The position numbers and the translations under genes are program-made. This document shows positions 50,641-62,545 of a stretch of 64,000 nucleotides of DNA, piece by piece. Source of the DNA: Rhodosorus marinus (Eukaryota > Rhodophyta > Stylonematophyceae > Stylonematales > Stylonemataceae); assembly GCA_029953675.1 (NCBI GenBank), contig JAMWBK010000005.1:62001-126000 (forward strand), read 5' to 3'. Each line of letters opens with the position of its first letter. Position 1 is the stretch's first letter. The notes under the pieces were generated by a model, which saw only the letters and a program-made list of their open reading frames with translations, was not told the origin of the DNA and did not search any database.

Positions 50641-53600
50641 GGGTATTCCGGTTTTGCGGCAGTTGATGATATGGTAACAATCTCAAATCATCCGTTGTTT
50701 CGCCTTCAAAGTAGACGAAGTATGCGTTCAGGTTCTTCTCATCCAATCGATGTCCTAGTACTGATTTAACTTCCGGTGCATTCAGTATTGGTAGGTGTGA
50801 AGTACTTGACTGAGTACCCTCCGGAACAGAACCCCTAAACTTCCGAAGCAGTGACACATGAAATACGTTGTGAATCTGCCGATTATCTGCGAGCTCCAAT
50901 TTGTAAGCCCCCACCATTCGTTCGTAAATTTGTAAGCAACGTCCCCAATTTGTTGTAGAATTTTAAAGGGTCCAATATATCGGGGTCGGAAGACTTTTGA
51001 ATCCGGGGTTACGATTCCTCGTTGATAATAGCACATGTTCGCCTGGTTCAAAGTGGAGGTCCTTTTTACCTCGATCATAGTAATAACGTTGACGTTCTTG
51101 CGCGTAGCGTAAGTTGGCTTTTGCAAGCAACTGTTGGTCTTGTTGCTGTTGTAGGAGAACGGCTGCCGCTTCAGGTAGAGTTGTAGTAGTTCGGTCTTCG
51201 TTCGGGAAAATTAAGTCAGCTGGCGAGGATGGGTTTTTGCCATAGAGCAACTCAAAAGGAGAGAATTTAGTTGACTCAGAGATCTGGCGGTTGTACGCCA
51301 GTTCGGCAATCAGTAAGTCGCGTGCCCAACTCGATGACGTGGAATTGCATCGCAAGTACGTCTCCAACGTCTGGTTCGTTCGTTCGGTCTGCCCGTCTGT
51401 ATGCGGGTTGTATGCTGTGCTGAGTTTTTGTTGAATTTTCAGCAGCTTCATTAGGTGCTTCCAGAAAACACCAGTGAACCGTGGGTCTCTGTCGGAGATG
51501 ATGTCAGCTGGTATGCCCGCGAATCGAATCCAGTGCTGCAAAAACAGCTTCGCCGTCTCCTGCGCAGTAACTGTCGTCGTTGTGGGAATGAAGCGTGTAT
51601 AGTTCGAGAACTGGTCCACGATGACAACTATTGCGTCACAACCTTCCTCTGTCGTAGGTAGGTTGACATTAAAATCCATCGATATGGATTTAAATTTTCC
51701 GTCCGGAATTGGTAGTGGTTGCAGGGTTCCCGTGGTGGAGCGTAGAGGTTTTTGTCGTTGACAAACCTCACGGTTTCGTAGAGGCGCCTCGATGTCTTGC
51801 TTCATCGTTGGCCAGTGATATTTCCGTTTAAGCAGGTTACGGTCTTTGTCACTCCAAAATGCCCCCCCGTGGGTTCCTCGTGATAACTTCGTAAGAGATC
51901 GGGGACCATCGTTTTTGGAATGCATATCCGATTATGCAGATACAATGAATCATTTCGTCGGTGAAGCCTTGCTGCTGGTAACGCTCCGGATGTTGAAAAA
52001 TTTCACTGAACACCGGGTCCCGTAAATACGCTTGCCCCCACTCTGGATTAGGTACGACTGAAACGCCCCTTAATTGTTGTATGGCGTGACGACTTAACGC
52101 ATCTGCAATGTTCTCCTTGCCCTTCTTGTATTCGATGGTAAACTGGAAGGCATCAGCCGATTAATGTACCTCGCCTGTCGCTTCGTGAGCTCCTTCTGCG
52201 ATTGTAGAAATCGCAAAGGATTGTGGTCCGTTCTCACGATGAAACTGGTTCCCTCCAGGTATGTACGCTAGTGCATAATTGCCGCTGTCAGTGCAAAAAG
52301 CTCCTGCTCATACGTGGAGTATTTTGTCTCTGCGTCCGAAAACTTCTTCGAATAGTAGGCGACTGGGTGGTCGCCATCGTCGAAGTTCTGCATTAACACA
52401 GCGCCTGGGGTTACTGACTGGACTTTACTAGCATAGCCTGAAGCGCTACGCAAGGCGTGAAGATGAACTAATAACTAGGGAGGGAAGTATGCAACCCCAG
52501 GCGCCGATGGCGCGCCTCGGAAAGCATGTCGCTGGAATATCGCCAAAGGGAGACACTTAAACGCCTCAAGAGCGCCAAATATTCAGTAGGATGCTCGGCA
52601 AAACATTTCCGCAACCACTCTAAACCCGACTTATCGACGTGACCAAAGCTTTCCACAATGAATGGCTGGAACCGGTGAGAGCGACCCTCAGCGCAAGGCA
52701 GACTGGCCATGCTCTCAGCATACCGTCGTTCCTTAACTCTTCGAAGGGCTGAAGCCGCGGCCCCCCGGCGGCGGGCGGCTGCGGTGAGGTGGGCGCTGGC
52801 CACGGGGCAGGTAATCGCAAGGTCCACATATGTTGAGCGTCTGGCAGCAGCGTCGGAGACGAGGAGATCGGCTATACAACGGGGCGGTGCAGAGTCCGAG
52901 ATTGATCTGGGCAGTTCCGACTCAACCTCAACCGTATGCCCTATCCGAGTCAAAAATTCGCTGAGGATGTACTTGAGGCGAGTGTGACGCCTCGGTTACT
53001 GACTAGCGTCGGTGCAAACTGTGAATGGCCTCATGAAATCAGGGTTCCTCAGGACCGGTTCCTTCTTTATCGCAGCCTTCAGGTTGTTGAAGGCGGTTTG
53101 TTCTTCCGGTCCCCACGTAAAGTGAACGCCCTTCTTGGTGAGGTTGGTTAAGGGTGCTGCTACTAGGCTGTAGCGCGTCACGTAGTTGCGCAAATAGCCC
53201 GTAAAGCCCAAAAGGGACCTTACATCATGTACATTCTCTGGCGTTCTCCATGTTGTTAAAGCGGCAATTTTAACAGGGTCCCGTTGCCGTTTTCCGCTAT
53301 CCACGACATGTCCAAGATATCGGGTTTCGGTCGTTTTGACCTCTTTGTAAATAGTTGGTGGTCTTGCAACTTTTTGAAAATACTGCCCAAGTGCTGCCGA
53401 TGTTCTTCCAGTGTCGGTGAATACACAATGATGTCGTCGAAGAAGATGGCGACGAAGTTGCCTATCTCTTCGAAGAATATATGGTTAAGCAGCCTTGTGA
53501 ATACCGCCGGTGCGTTTGTGAGTCCGAATGGCATGACGAGCCATTCATAGAGTCCGAACGGTGTAGTAAACGCTGTCTTAGGGATGTCGTTTTCCTCCAC

Positions 53601-54000
53601 CCGAAGTTGCCAATATCCACTTCGCAGGTCGATCACGCTTAGGTACGATGCGGTGCCAAGTGCATCAAGACAGTCATCGATCCTGGGTGGGCTTGTCTTA
53701 TTCGGAATGGCTTGTAGGTTTAACTTCCGGTAATCGATACACAAACGTTTTCCGCCGTCCTTTTGTCTACAAATAGACATGGTGACGCGAACGGTGACGA
53801 GCTCGGTCGAATCAGCTTCCTGTCGAGTAGGTCGTGCAGCTGCGACTTCAATTCCTGCTGATCCGGAAGGCTCATTCGATAGGCCCTTTGTGATATAGGA
53901 GTTGCGCCAGGTTTTAAATGGGGATATCAAAATTCACTTTCCGCTAGGGTGGTAGGGCGTTGATATCGTCTGCGAAGACCATTTTATACTTTGTGGTAAT
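50582..54000 (-). pseudogene. Ty3/Gypsy pol remnant (RT, RNase H, integrase, chromodomain-like)
   Basis: On the minus strand from 53930: LCIDYRKLNLQAIPNKTS, SYLSVIDLRSGYWQL, FTTPFGLYEWLVMPFGLTNA and FVAIFFDDIIVYS (RT), then LLGFTGYLRNYV and the TDAS start of RNase H. After a D insertion (52420-52993) come HPVAYYSKKFSDAETKYST and, from 51925, integrase with HGGAFWSDKDRN, SMDFNVNLP, DRDPRFTGVFWKHL and YNPHTDGQTERTNQTLE. Last is HNVFHVSLLRKF with a chromodomain-like end. Frameshifts break it into pieces; gag and protease are missing. Confidence 0.9.
52420..52993 (-). mobile_element. D insertion in Gypsy RNase H with 11-bp TSD
   Basis: GGTTACTGACT at 52409-52419 and 52994-53004 flank a 574-base 5'-truncated D copy carrying the RLE end. 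The 3' tail is a single GGACTTTACT unit (minus strand AGTAAAGTCC). It is nearly identical to the copies at 30.4-32.3 kb. Confidence 0.9.
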
Positions 54001-55080
54001 CTGGGGCCATCACGCGATGGACACGCAGGAGAGCCAGGAAAACCCAGCGCAATAATGCCGAGCAGACGTAGGGGAATCAAACGACGCCGCGAAGAGCCTC
54101 TATTCTTCTCGGATCGTCAAGACTGGATCAGGCGGTGGAGCGTCTTCGTCGACGACGTCACGGAAGGAGGCAGGCAGTGGACGCGCCTTACACACTGCCC
54201 GGTTCCCACACGGCGATTTGTGCCACGCGCCCAGGTTCACACATGGAGCTGCCTCTTCCGTGCTGCATTAGAGCTCTCTATGGACAGCACCGCACCAGCA
54301 AACGCCAGTCTGCTTCTTGTAGGACTTCCCTGGCCTTGTCCTTGGACACTCTGCACTTGATGTTGGCATTCAGGTATCGCATGTGCTTGAAGGAGAATTC
54401 TCTACGGTCTGGAGCGCCCTAGAGGACAAGGCGTCTATGCTGTCGCATACTACCGCACCGCAAGGAGCTGAAGCGGTTCGACGCAAACATCTCGGGCGCC
54501 ACAAGCGAGCGCTGAAACTAGCACACCTTGGCCGCCTTTCAGATGCAGCTCGGAGCCTACAGGCCACCGAAATGGCACCTTTTACCGCGGCTACGTGGAG
54601 ACAACTACAAGCGCTCTTTCCCAACCCGGCGGAAGGTGACTTACCAGACGAGATTGCACACGCACTGCAATCTTTGCTCGCTCTGAATACCGAAACACTA
54701 AAGCGGCGGTGGGATTCAAGAAAAGCGGCCGACGAGGGCCTCATGTCGATCGTGGCACGTCTTCCTCAGGGCAAGAGCCCAGGTCCTAGCGGTCTCCGAG
54801 CGGAACACCTCCAAGGTGCAACTCAACAGGCGCAAGTGGCGTTGATTCGTGTATTGCGACAACTGGCGACCGCTCCTGAGAAAATTTCCCCGGCTCTGAC
54901 CCGCGCCCTTCGCAGTAGTCGACTCCTGCCGTTCACGAAGCCTAACAAGGGTTCAGTGCCGCAGGAGCATCCCGGAGTTCGCCCTATCGGAGTACCAGAA
55001 GTTTTGCGCAAGGTAGCAACGCAATGGACTCTTCACGCGGTTATGGACAGGGTGCGTGAGCTCCTGGTGCCCTTACAACG

Positions 55081-57436
55081 AACGAATGGTTTAATCGGAG
55101 GCTGAAAAAAAAACCCCGAGGGGAAAAAAAGACTAAGCGCGGCGAAGTACTCGCGCCTCCACCATCAAAGCGGCATTCATGCGCCACAGCAGGAAACTTA
55201 AGCGGGTAAACAACGATTGAAGACGGTCAGGGCGTTCGCGGAACAACTCCCGAAGCCAGCGAGAACCAACAGAGTCCATGAACCCAAAGCACTCAATGAT
55301 CAGGGGTACCAAGCGATGTGCTAGTGCCGAAGCACGAACACCAGGGGAAGACAAAGCCCCCGCGTATTTGATCTCTTTGCGGCGTCTCATGCTGGCGGCG
55401 GCAGATCCACGGCGCTCCCCCGCAGCCGGGAGATAACGACTAGCTTGAGGGTTAGGAACAGCAAGATCAACGTATGTGGTACGGCGGCTGTCGTCACAGG
55501 TGATCACCAGGTCGGCTACACGGCGTTCATCATTTTGAAAGTCCGCGACGGGTAAAGGTTTCTCACGTTCGATTTCCAGACCGGCTTGCCGGACTATAGG
55601 CCGAAGTTCCCGGTATAACAGGCTCAAGATCCGTGTGTGGCGGCGGGTTCGAGCACCTTTCACCGCCGGCCAACTAGCGAGCAGGTGGGCGCCAAAATCT
55701 GCGTTGTCTTCAGTCTGAGAGCAGAGAGGGCACGACGAACCCATCTCGTACGGCCAAAGGGGCCTGATGTAAGCCGAGGTATAAGCGCAGTGAAGTACGC
55801 ACTTCGAAATCCGACAGTGTGAGTGGCGGAAAGGCTGGTACGGTCATGAGCCACTGAGAGCTAATAACGCCTCCAAGACTACGTAGGCGGGCGCGAGCGC
55901 GAGAAGATGAGACCATCTGCGCGAGGAGTCGGCCATATGCAGCACGGTGCAAGTCCCAAGAAAGGAGATTTTGCAGCGCATCCGTGCGTGCTTGAGCTCG
56001 GCTCCCAGCGCGCTGGGAATCATCAGGAGGATCAACTGGAACTTCTTCTTCTGCGGCAACCACTGGGTCAATCTCCCCTAGAACAGGTTCAGGCGCAGGA
56101 CGAATCCCCGGGGCGGAGCCTCGAGAGCGGTCAAATACAGCTCGCCAGTCAGGAAGACGGGGTTGAACGGTTTCGGGGAGACTGGACTTTACTGGACTTT
56201 ACTAGCATAGCCTGAAGCGCTACGCAAGGCGTGAAGATGAACTAATAACTAGGGAGGGAAGCATGCAACCCCAGGCGCCGATGGCGCGCCTCGGAAAGCA
56301 TGTGGCTGGAATATCGCCAAAGGGAGACACTTAAACGCCTCAAGAGCGCCAAATATGCGGACTTTACTAGCATAGCCTGAAGCGCTACGCAAGGCGTGAA
56401 GATGAACTAATAACTAGGGAGGGAAGCATGCAACCCCAGGCGCCGATGGCGCGCCTCGGAAAGCATGTCGCTGGAATATCGCCAAAGGGAGACACTTAAA
56501 CGCCTCAAGAGCGCCAAATATTCAGTAGGATGCTCGGCAAAACATTTCCGCAACCACTCTAAACCCGACTTATCGACGTGACCAAAGCTTTCCACAATGA
56601 ATGGCTGGAACCGGTGAGAGCGACCCTCAGCGCAAGGCAGACTGGCCATGCTCTCAGCATACCGTCGTTCCTTAACTCTTCGAAGGGCTGAAGCCGCGGC
56701 CCCCCGGCGGCGGGCGGCTGCGGTGAGGTGGGCGCTGGCCACGGGGCAGGTAATCGCAAGGTCCACATATGTTGAGCGTCTGGCAGCAGCCTCGGAGACG
56801 AGGAGATCGGCTATACAACGGGGCGGTGCAGAGTCCGAGATGGATCTGGGCAGTTCCGACTCAACCGGGGAGACTAGTACAGGAATTCAGGGCGGTTTGG
56901 AGCTCCAGAAACAAGTCTTGGGCGCTTTCCGGTACGCTGGGAAGCAAGACACCCCGCGAGAGGCTCGCCATCAAATTGCGGAACTTCGAGATACCCAAGC
57001 TGCTCAAAGTGGGAAGTGCGGTTCCCCAGGCCCCTACTGCGGCTGCAGGTTGGACCACAACACGATTGCAGAGGCCCAGTCCCGCCAATCGCAATGGGAG
57101 GCCTACCTGGGCGCGCACAACATCACAGGTGGGTCGCGGCAGAGCGCTCAGCTCTTCATCGAGAAAATACCCCAGGTCACGGAAACTTTCAGCATCCGCA
57201 CGAGTGGCCAACCACCGGCCCCAATGAGTTGGAAGTGAGCGAAGCCAATAGGTTAACCGCTGACTGCAACAATACCGAAACAGCAACAACGAGCACTGGA
57301 GAAAGCCCGGAGGTAGCCGTCGAAGCTCTGCAACCAGCTGTCTGTGCTTACCGAGGAGCTGCAGCAACTCGCCTTCAACGAAGGACGGCGACCCGTAGGG
57401 GATGCCCAAGTGGACAAAACCATCCGGTCTCCAAAT
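55081..57436 (-). mobile_element. 5'-truncated A element inside E, split by D
   Basis: A ORF2 from about the equivalent of 4210 (WRPDGFVHLGIPYGSP) to the 3' end CGAACGAATGG. It matches 4210-5870 closely, with a one-base shift near 55770. Two D fragments (56184-56865) interrupt it at LPETVQ. It has no RT motifs A to C, so it is dead. Confidence 0.85.
56184..56865 (-). mobile_element. Two D fragments in tandem inside A, 10-bp TSD
   Basis: CGGGGAGACT at 56174-56183 and 56866-56875 flank the pair. The first (to about 56357) is only the 3' end, with two tail units; the second carries the RLE end and stops at CCGACTCAAC. The outer duplication shows that the pair either arrived together or the second entered the tail of the first. 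Confidence 0.9.
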
Positions 57437-59839
57437 ATACAACTGGGTATTGGAGTAAGTGGCGGGTGCGAACGCTCCCTTCACGCGATCCAGGCCCATT
57501 TGTCATGCGAACCCGATTCGGTGGTCCTTCGCCTAGACCTTGAGAATGCCTTTAATCGCATCGACCGACGCCTTGCCAAGCAACTGGTGGACGAACACTT
57601 GCCGGAGCTTGCACAAGTGTATAGACTTGGATATGGAAGCGACAACGCGGACTCACCGACGCTCTGTGGCTGGCGATCTTCCCCTGGACAGAACGAAACC
57701 GACACCTCTCGCCTGACTCTCCAAGCAACTACAGGAGTCCAACAGGGAGATCCACTGGGGCCGGTGCTACATGCACTATCCCTGGCGCCCTTTCTAAGAG
57801 CGTTGCGAGCCAAGTTCCCCAACGAAACGATTGTTGCTATCCACGACGATATCACGATTGTCGGGTCGCTACAAGCCGTGAAGGCGTCCCTGGCATGGGC
57901 AAAAACTGTGCTCCCCTCTCTTGAAGCACGCCTGCAACTCGGCAAGTGCACTGTGTACGGGCGAACACTGACTACCACGCGAGTGGTCAACCATGAGATT
58001 CCTGGAGTGCAAGTGACCAGAGACGGAGTCACCATCCACTCGATACCGATAGGCAGCCGAGAATATATCGAACAGGAGTGCCGGGGGTTGCAAAATAAGC
58101 ATGAGAAACTCTTTGAGGAAATCGCCAAGCTCCCACAACCGGAGCTTACGACGCAAATTGCCCTCTTCAGGTTCTGTGCAGAAACGCGACTAGACTATGT
58201 GCTACGATGCTTCGCATACGAGTTTGGAAGAAATCTGGCACGCGAGGCCGACGTGATGACCAGATATCACCTTGAAATTCTATTCGGAGGCCTCGCTACG
58301 ACAGCTGTAGAGGACGATGAGTACGCAGAGCTGATCTCGGACCAAATCGCTCTGCCCTGCCGCTGGGGAGGTTTGGGTTTCGGTACTCGAAAGCGCGTCC
58401 AACCCATCGCGTTTTACTCGTCATGGAGAAACACCTTCCGGAACAATGAAGATGAATGGCCATACCTGACTGAACTAGAGCGGGAGGTTACGGCAGAACG
58501 CTCACCAGACACATACGAGCCGATGGATCAACGATGGTCGACTGCACAGCTGGCGGACCAGATCTGTGCATCGTCGCGAGCAATACAACGTAGGCTCGGA
58601 CCAGAAACCCCTCCGCGGATCTTGGCACTGACAACCCTGCAACAACCGCGAGAAACATGTCTTCGAAGCGCCCCGGGCGAGACTGCAGCTTGGAATAATG
58701 GTTCAATACAACAAACCCTCTCTCGAGAGGAACACCATTGTGCATTCCAAATGCTGTGGCAACGTAGGCATGACGAAATCTGCAGAGAGCTGGCACGGTG
58801 GCTAAGGCGATGGAACTTCATGGACGTACAGCAAGAACCTGAGGGGTACTTCGAGAACTACGGACTGCGATCTGATATCGTTGCTAGGCATCCGAGGACC
58901 AAACAAAGGTATGCGCTGGATGTGACGGTGGTGTCACCATTACAGGGAAAATATTTGCGGAGGAGCCAAGATGATAGCGGATACGCGGCGAGAGCTGCGG
59001 AGAAGTGGAAAATCGCTCACTACAAGGAAGCGATGGTGATCGAGAAACCGGATGATAAGTTCATCCCGATAGCGATAGAGACGTTTGGGCGTACGGGGCA
59101 AATGGCACAAGAGTTCCTCCGCGACAGCTGCAAACACCTACTGCACAGGAGTGAGGAGCTGAGAGACGTGAGATCCCAGATAAACCGGCAACTATGGCGA
59201 GGTAACGCAGAGATAGCATTAGGCGCTTTGCGCGTGGACCAGCTGGAGAATCCGCTGGTGCCTGTTTTTTCTTTTGAACGTAGCATGAGACCCCGGTAGC
59301 GGGGTTCCAGTAAGTTTTTCCCTAGATAGGATTAGACGTAGTGTTGCGCTGCAGTAGGCAGCTGCCCAGTAAAGCTTACCGTTACGTTAGTCTGGGGTAA
59401 CCCCAGACTAACGTAACACCGGCCCCAGTGGATCTCCCTGTTGGACTCCTATAGCTGCTTGGAGAGTCAGGCGAGAGGTGTCGGTTTCGTTGTACACGAA
59501 TCAACGCCACTTGCGCCTGTTGAGTTGCACCTTGGAGGTGTTCCGCGCGGAGACCGCTGGGTCCTGGGCTCTTGCCCTAAGGAAGACGTGCCACGATCCA
59601 CATGAGGCCCTCGTCGGCCGCTTTTCTTGAATCCCACCGCCGCTTAATTGTTTCGGTATTCAGAGCGAGCAAAGATTCCAGGGCTTGTGCAATCTCGTCT
59701 GGTAAGTCACCTTCCGCCGGATCGGGAAAGAGCGCTTGTAGTTGTCTCCACGTAGCCGCGGTAAAAGGTGCCATTTCGGTGGCCTGTAGGCTCCGAGCTA
59801 CATCTGAAAGGCGGCCAAGGTGTGCTAGTTACATCTAAA

Positions 59840-60292
59840 GTCCAGTTACATCTTCACGCCTTGCGTAGCGCTTCAGGCTATGCTAGTAAAGTCCAGTTTC
59901 AACGCCCGCCGCCGGGGGGCCGCGGCTTCAGCCCTTCGAAGAGTTAAGGAACGACGGTATGCTGAGAGCATGGCCAGTCTGCCTTGCGCTGAGGGTCGCT
60001 CTCACCGGTTCCACCCATTCATTGTGGAAAGCTTTGGTCACGTGGATAAGTCGGGTTTAAAGTGGTTGCGGAAATGTTTTGCTGAGCATCCTACTGAATA
60101 TTTGGCGCTCTTGAGGCGTTTAAGTGTCTCCCTTTGGCGATATTCCAGCGACATGCTTTCCGAGGCGCGCCATCGGCGCCTGGGGTTGCATACTTCCCTC
60201 CCTAGTTATTAGTTCATCTTCACGCCTTGCGTAGCGCTTCAGGCTATGCTAGTAAAGTCCAGTTTCAACGCTAGTAAAGTCCAGTTTCAACG
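59840..60292 (+). mobile_element. D fragments inside E
   Basis: A short D 3' end (59848-59897) is followed by a longer RLE-end copy (about 59908-60265). Pieces of TAGTAAAGTCCAGTTTCAAC are repeated at the borders. The E sequence GTGCTAGTTTC is split here, and copies of AGTTTCAACGC suggest duplication of the target more than once. Confidence 0.75.
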
Positions 60293-60534
60293 CTCGCTTG
60301 TGGCGCCCGAGATGTTGGCGTCGAACCGCTTCAGCTCCTTGCGGTGCGGTAGTATGCGACAGCATAGACGCCTTGTCCTCTAGGGCGCTCCAGACCGTAG
60401 AGAATTCTCCTTCAAGCACATGCGATACCTGAATGCCAACATCAAGTGCAGAGTGTCCAAGGACAAGGCCAGGGAAGTCCTACAAGAAGCAGGCTGGCGT
60501 TTGCTGGTGCGGTGCTGTCCATAGAGAGCTCCAA

Positions 60535-60557
60535 CCATTCATTCATTCATTCAATGC
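60535..60557 (-). mobile_element. A tail only, inserted in E
   Basis: CAACCATTCATTCATTCATT interrupts the E coding sequence that reads GCTGCATTAGAGCTC in the copy near 54265. Only CCATT plus TTCA-type units of A are present. Confidence 0.6.
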
Positions 60558-61162
60558 AGCACGGAAGAGGCAGCTCCATGTGTGAACCTGGGCGCGTGGC
60601 ACAAATCGCCGTGTGGGAACCGGGCAGTGTGTAAGGCGCGTCCACTGCCTGCCTCCTTCCGTGACGTCGTCGACGAAGACGCTCCACCGCCTGATCCAGT
60701 CTTGACGATCCGAGAAGAATAGAGGCTCTTCGCGGCGTCGTTTGATTCCCCTACGTCTGCTCGGCATTATTGCGCTGGGTTTTCCTGGCTCTCCTGCGTG
60801 TCCATCGCGTGATGGTTGCCGTCAAGGGCAACCTGTGTCACAGTGGTATCCTGTGGAGTTTCCACGGCTGCCGGAGTCATCTCAGTATCCGGTCCGGTGC
60901 CATCGGCGGATACTCGCGAGCGCTTCTGTTGAGGTGGCTCCGGAAGGTTGCAGAGGAGCTCCGCATGGGGATTGTCCTCGTGTGCTGTGTTCTTAGGTAC
61001 TTGGGAAGTCGCGCTGGTCTCAACCGGGGCGTCAACTGTCCCACGGTCTGCCTGTACATCCCCTGGAAGGGGCGAGGCTTCAGGGTCTGCGTTCGAAGCG
61101 GCTGCAGGCCCAGGGGGTTCCGCGCACTCCCCGGGTACCTCAGGCGGATGTTGTCTGGCTTT

Positions 61163-61209
61163 TAGGACTTTACTAGCATAGCCTGAAGCGCTACGCAAGG
61201 CGTGAAGAT
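61163..61209 (-). mobile_element. D tail-only insertion
   Basis: GGACTTTACTAGCATAGCCT through GGCGTGAAGATG, about 45 bases of the D 3' end with no coding sequence. Confidence 0.8.
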
Positions 61210-62505
61210 GCTATCTTCAAGAGCTCTAGTCGTCCCTCCAGATACTCGTAGAGCGCTGCGAGAGTGTGGAAGGAGAGTTGTCGCCTGCGGATCCTCGAAC
61301 GAATGCGGATAAGCTGCTCGATGGCCCGCTTCAGCGTTTGGGCAGCGATATCCCCGGGAGCGATGGTCTGCCGTTCGAGGTAACCGTAAGCTTTACTGGG
61401 CAGCTGCCTACTGCAGCGCAACACTACGTCTAATCCTAACCCAGAAGGTTGTCTGGGTCCAGCGCCTGGCCAGTGTAAAGGCTTACTTGTCGATCGGCGT
61501 GTCGTTGTGTGAAGGATCCGAAAATCCCAGTCCGGAAAACTCCTCGGGAGATGCACTTTGGAGAATCGGAATTGCGTCTGGATGGCACAGCAGGCAGGCA
61601 TGGGAGGCAATAAAGTCCACATGCACCACATACGAGCTGGGAATACCAAGTGCTCTGCAAAGAACCGTTTCAAAGTCCGCAGGGGCCACCTCATCCAGCC
61701 TTGGGGGTCGGACATTCCGTAGCGTCGCGAGGACTGGAGCAACATCGGGTCCCCAGCCAGACCCCCCGACCGTAGCGTGCACTTGCCGCAGGGCAGCCTG
61801 CTGGGTTTGGGGTCCGGGGCGTCCAAAAGTTCTGGAACGAGCATCTCCTCCTCTCCCTGGTTCTTTCTGAGCTGCAAACTCGGCGAAGGTTGGCCTTGTA
61901 GGGCCCTCCCCGATGGCTGGGAATGCCTCCGCATAGTGTCCTAGATCCCGGACACCTGTCCCTCCCTGGGGCGCAGGGAGCCGGGTTCCTAAATCATGGA
62001 CGTCATAACTTCCTGGCAGTCGACCGTTACGGTAACCGGTTTCGGGGGCGAGGTGGTTGCCTACGGCCTGGCGCGGGAGATCATGCGGAGATGGTGCAGA
62101 ATTCGTAGTAGCGGCTCCACCTTCCCACATACCCGGTTTCCGGGACAACTCCGTAAGGCGTCCGGTGACGCCTTGCAGCTCTTGCGAGCTGTTGACTCGC
62201 GAGTACAGTTGAAAAACTGCTTTGTAGAAGTCTGTAATTTCGGACGCAGCGATGCCCAGGTCCTGGTAGCATCTGTCGAAGCTACGCAGTTGATGCAAGA
62301 ATGTGGCTACCGGGTCGGTTGCGGCTGCAGACTCGGTCCGCGTTCTTGCTTGAACATGGCCTGCTTGTGGTTCCGTCGGTGCCTCCTGCACGTCGCCATC
62401 AGACTGGTGCTGGTGCCTTTGCAAAACTGCCCGGGTGCCCGAGGGGTCCGGGCCGTGAATGACAAGAGGTTCGGGGTACGGGCCGCGTACCTCCCTCACA
62501 ATCAT
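61191..62505 (-). pseudogene. E element ORF1, longest copy, interrupted
   Basis: ATG 62505 opens about 340 codons: Arg/Pro-rich N-terminus, FLHQLRSFDRCYQDLGIAAS and RVNSSQELQGVTGRLTEL (helical), a Gly/Pro-rich spacer, then LRNVRPPRLDEVAPADF and CRALGIPSSYVVHVDFIAS. A 58-bp E tail (61381-61438) inserted in CTGGGTTA breaks the frame; a frameshift near 61500 comes before it. The remaining part encodes a basic IRIRSRIRRRQLSF helix. A D tail separates the last segment (60767-61160), which ends at the TAATG overlap with ORF2. Confidence 0.65.
61381..61438 (-). mobile_element. E tail-only insertion into E ORF1
   Basis: About 58 bases from GGATTAGACGTAGTGTTGCG to CTTACGG, placed in CTGGGTTACC of another E copy. 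GGTTA lies at both joins. Confidence 0.8.
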
Positions 62506-62545
62506 CTTCGGACTCTCTTACGAACTTTTCCTTTTGTCTTCACGC

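Larger units (their letters stand above)
54055..59299 (+). pseudogene. E element ORF2 (RT plus RLE), interrupted
   Basis: It starts MPSRRRGIKRRREEP at TAATG. One frameshift lies near 54335. RT motifs SPGPSGLRAEHLQ and GVRPIGVPEVLRKV precede the A insertion; LRLDLENAFNRID, GVQQGDPLGPV and VAIHDDITIVG follow it. At about 58755 sequence jumps from HHCAFQML into WQRRHDEI, so the usual CTSC zinc-binding segment is deleted here. The RLE core is LRSDIVARHPRTKQRYALDV, with RSD where others have RPD. The stop TAG (59297-59299) sits in the loop of hairpin ACCCCGGTAGCGGGGT (59290-59305). Confidence 0.8.
54013..59400 (+). mobile_element. Family E element, split by A
   Basis: E sequence 54013-55080 continues at 57437-59400. 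It starts in the last codons of ORF1, directly after GGTAATCTGGGG in the Gypsy copy, resembling the E tail/target word. The A insertion (55081-57436) lies between LLVPLQ and LGIGVSGGCERS, with TACAAC on both sides as a likely 6-bp duplication. The end is the tail GCTTACCGTTACGTTAGTC and GGGG. Confidence 0.85.
59404..62545 (-). mobile_element. Family E element on minus strand, heavily rearranged
   Basis: It runs from ORF1 (62505) through ORF2 start (60767) to RT motif B (GDPLGPV) near 59425. Inserted within it are an E tail (61381-61438), a D tail (61163-61209), an A tail (60535-60557) and D fragments (59840-60292). An internal deletion joins QAQVALIR-coding sequence to NETDTSRL-coding sequence near 59510. 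At 59370-59420 its end meets the preceding E copy as an inverted pair of GTTACGTTAGTCTGGGG. Confidence 0.8.
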
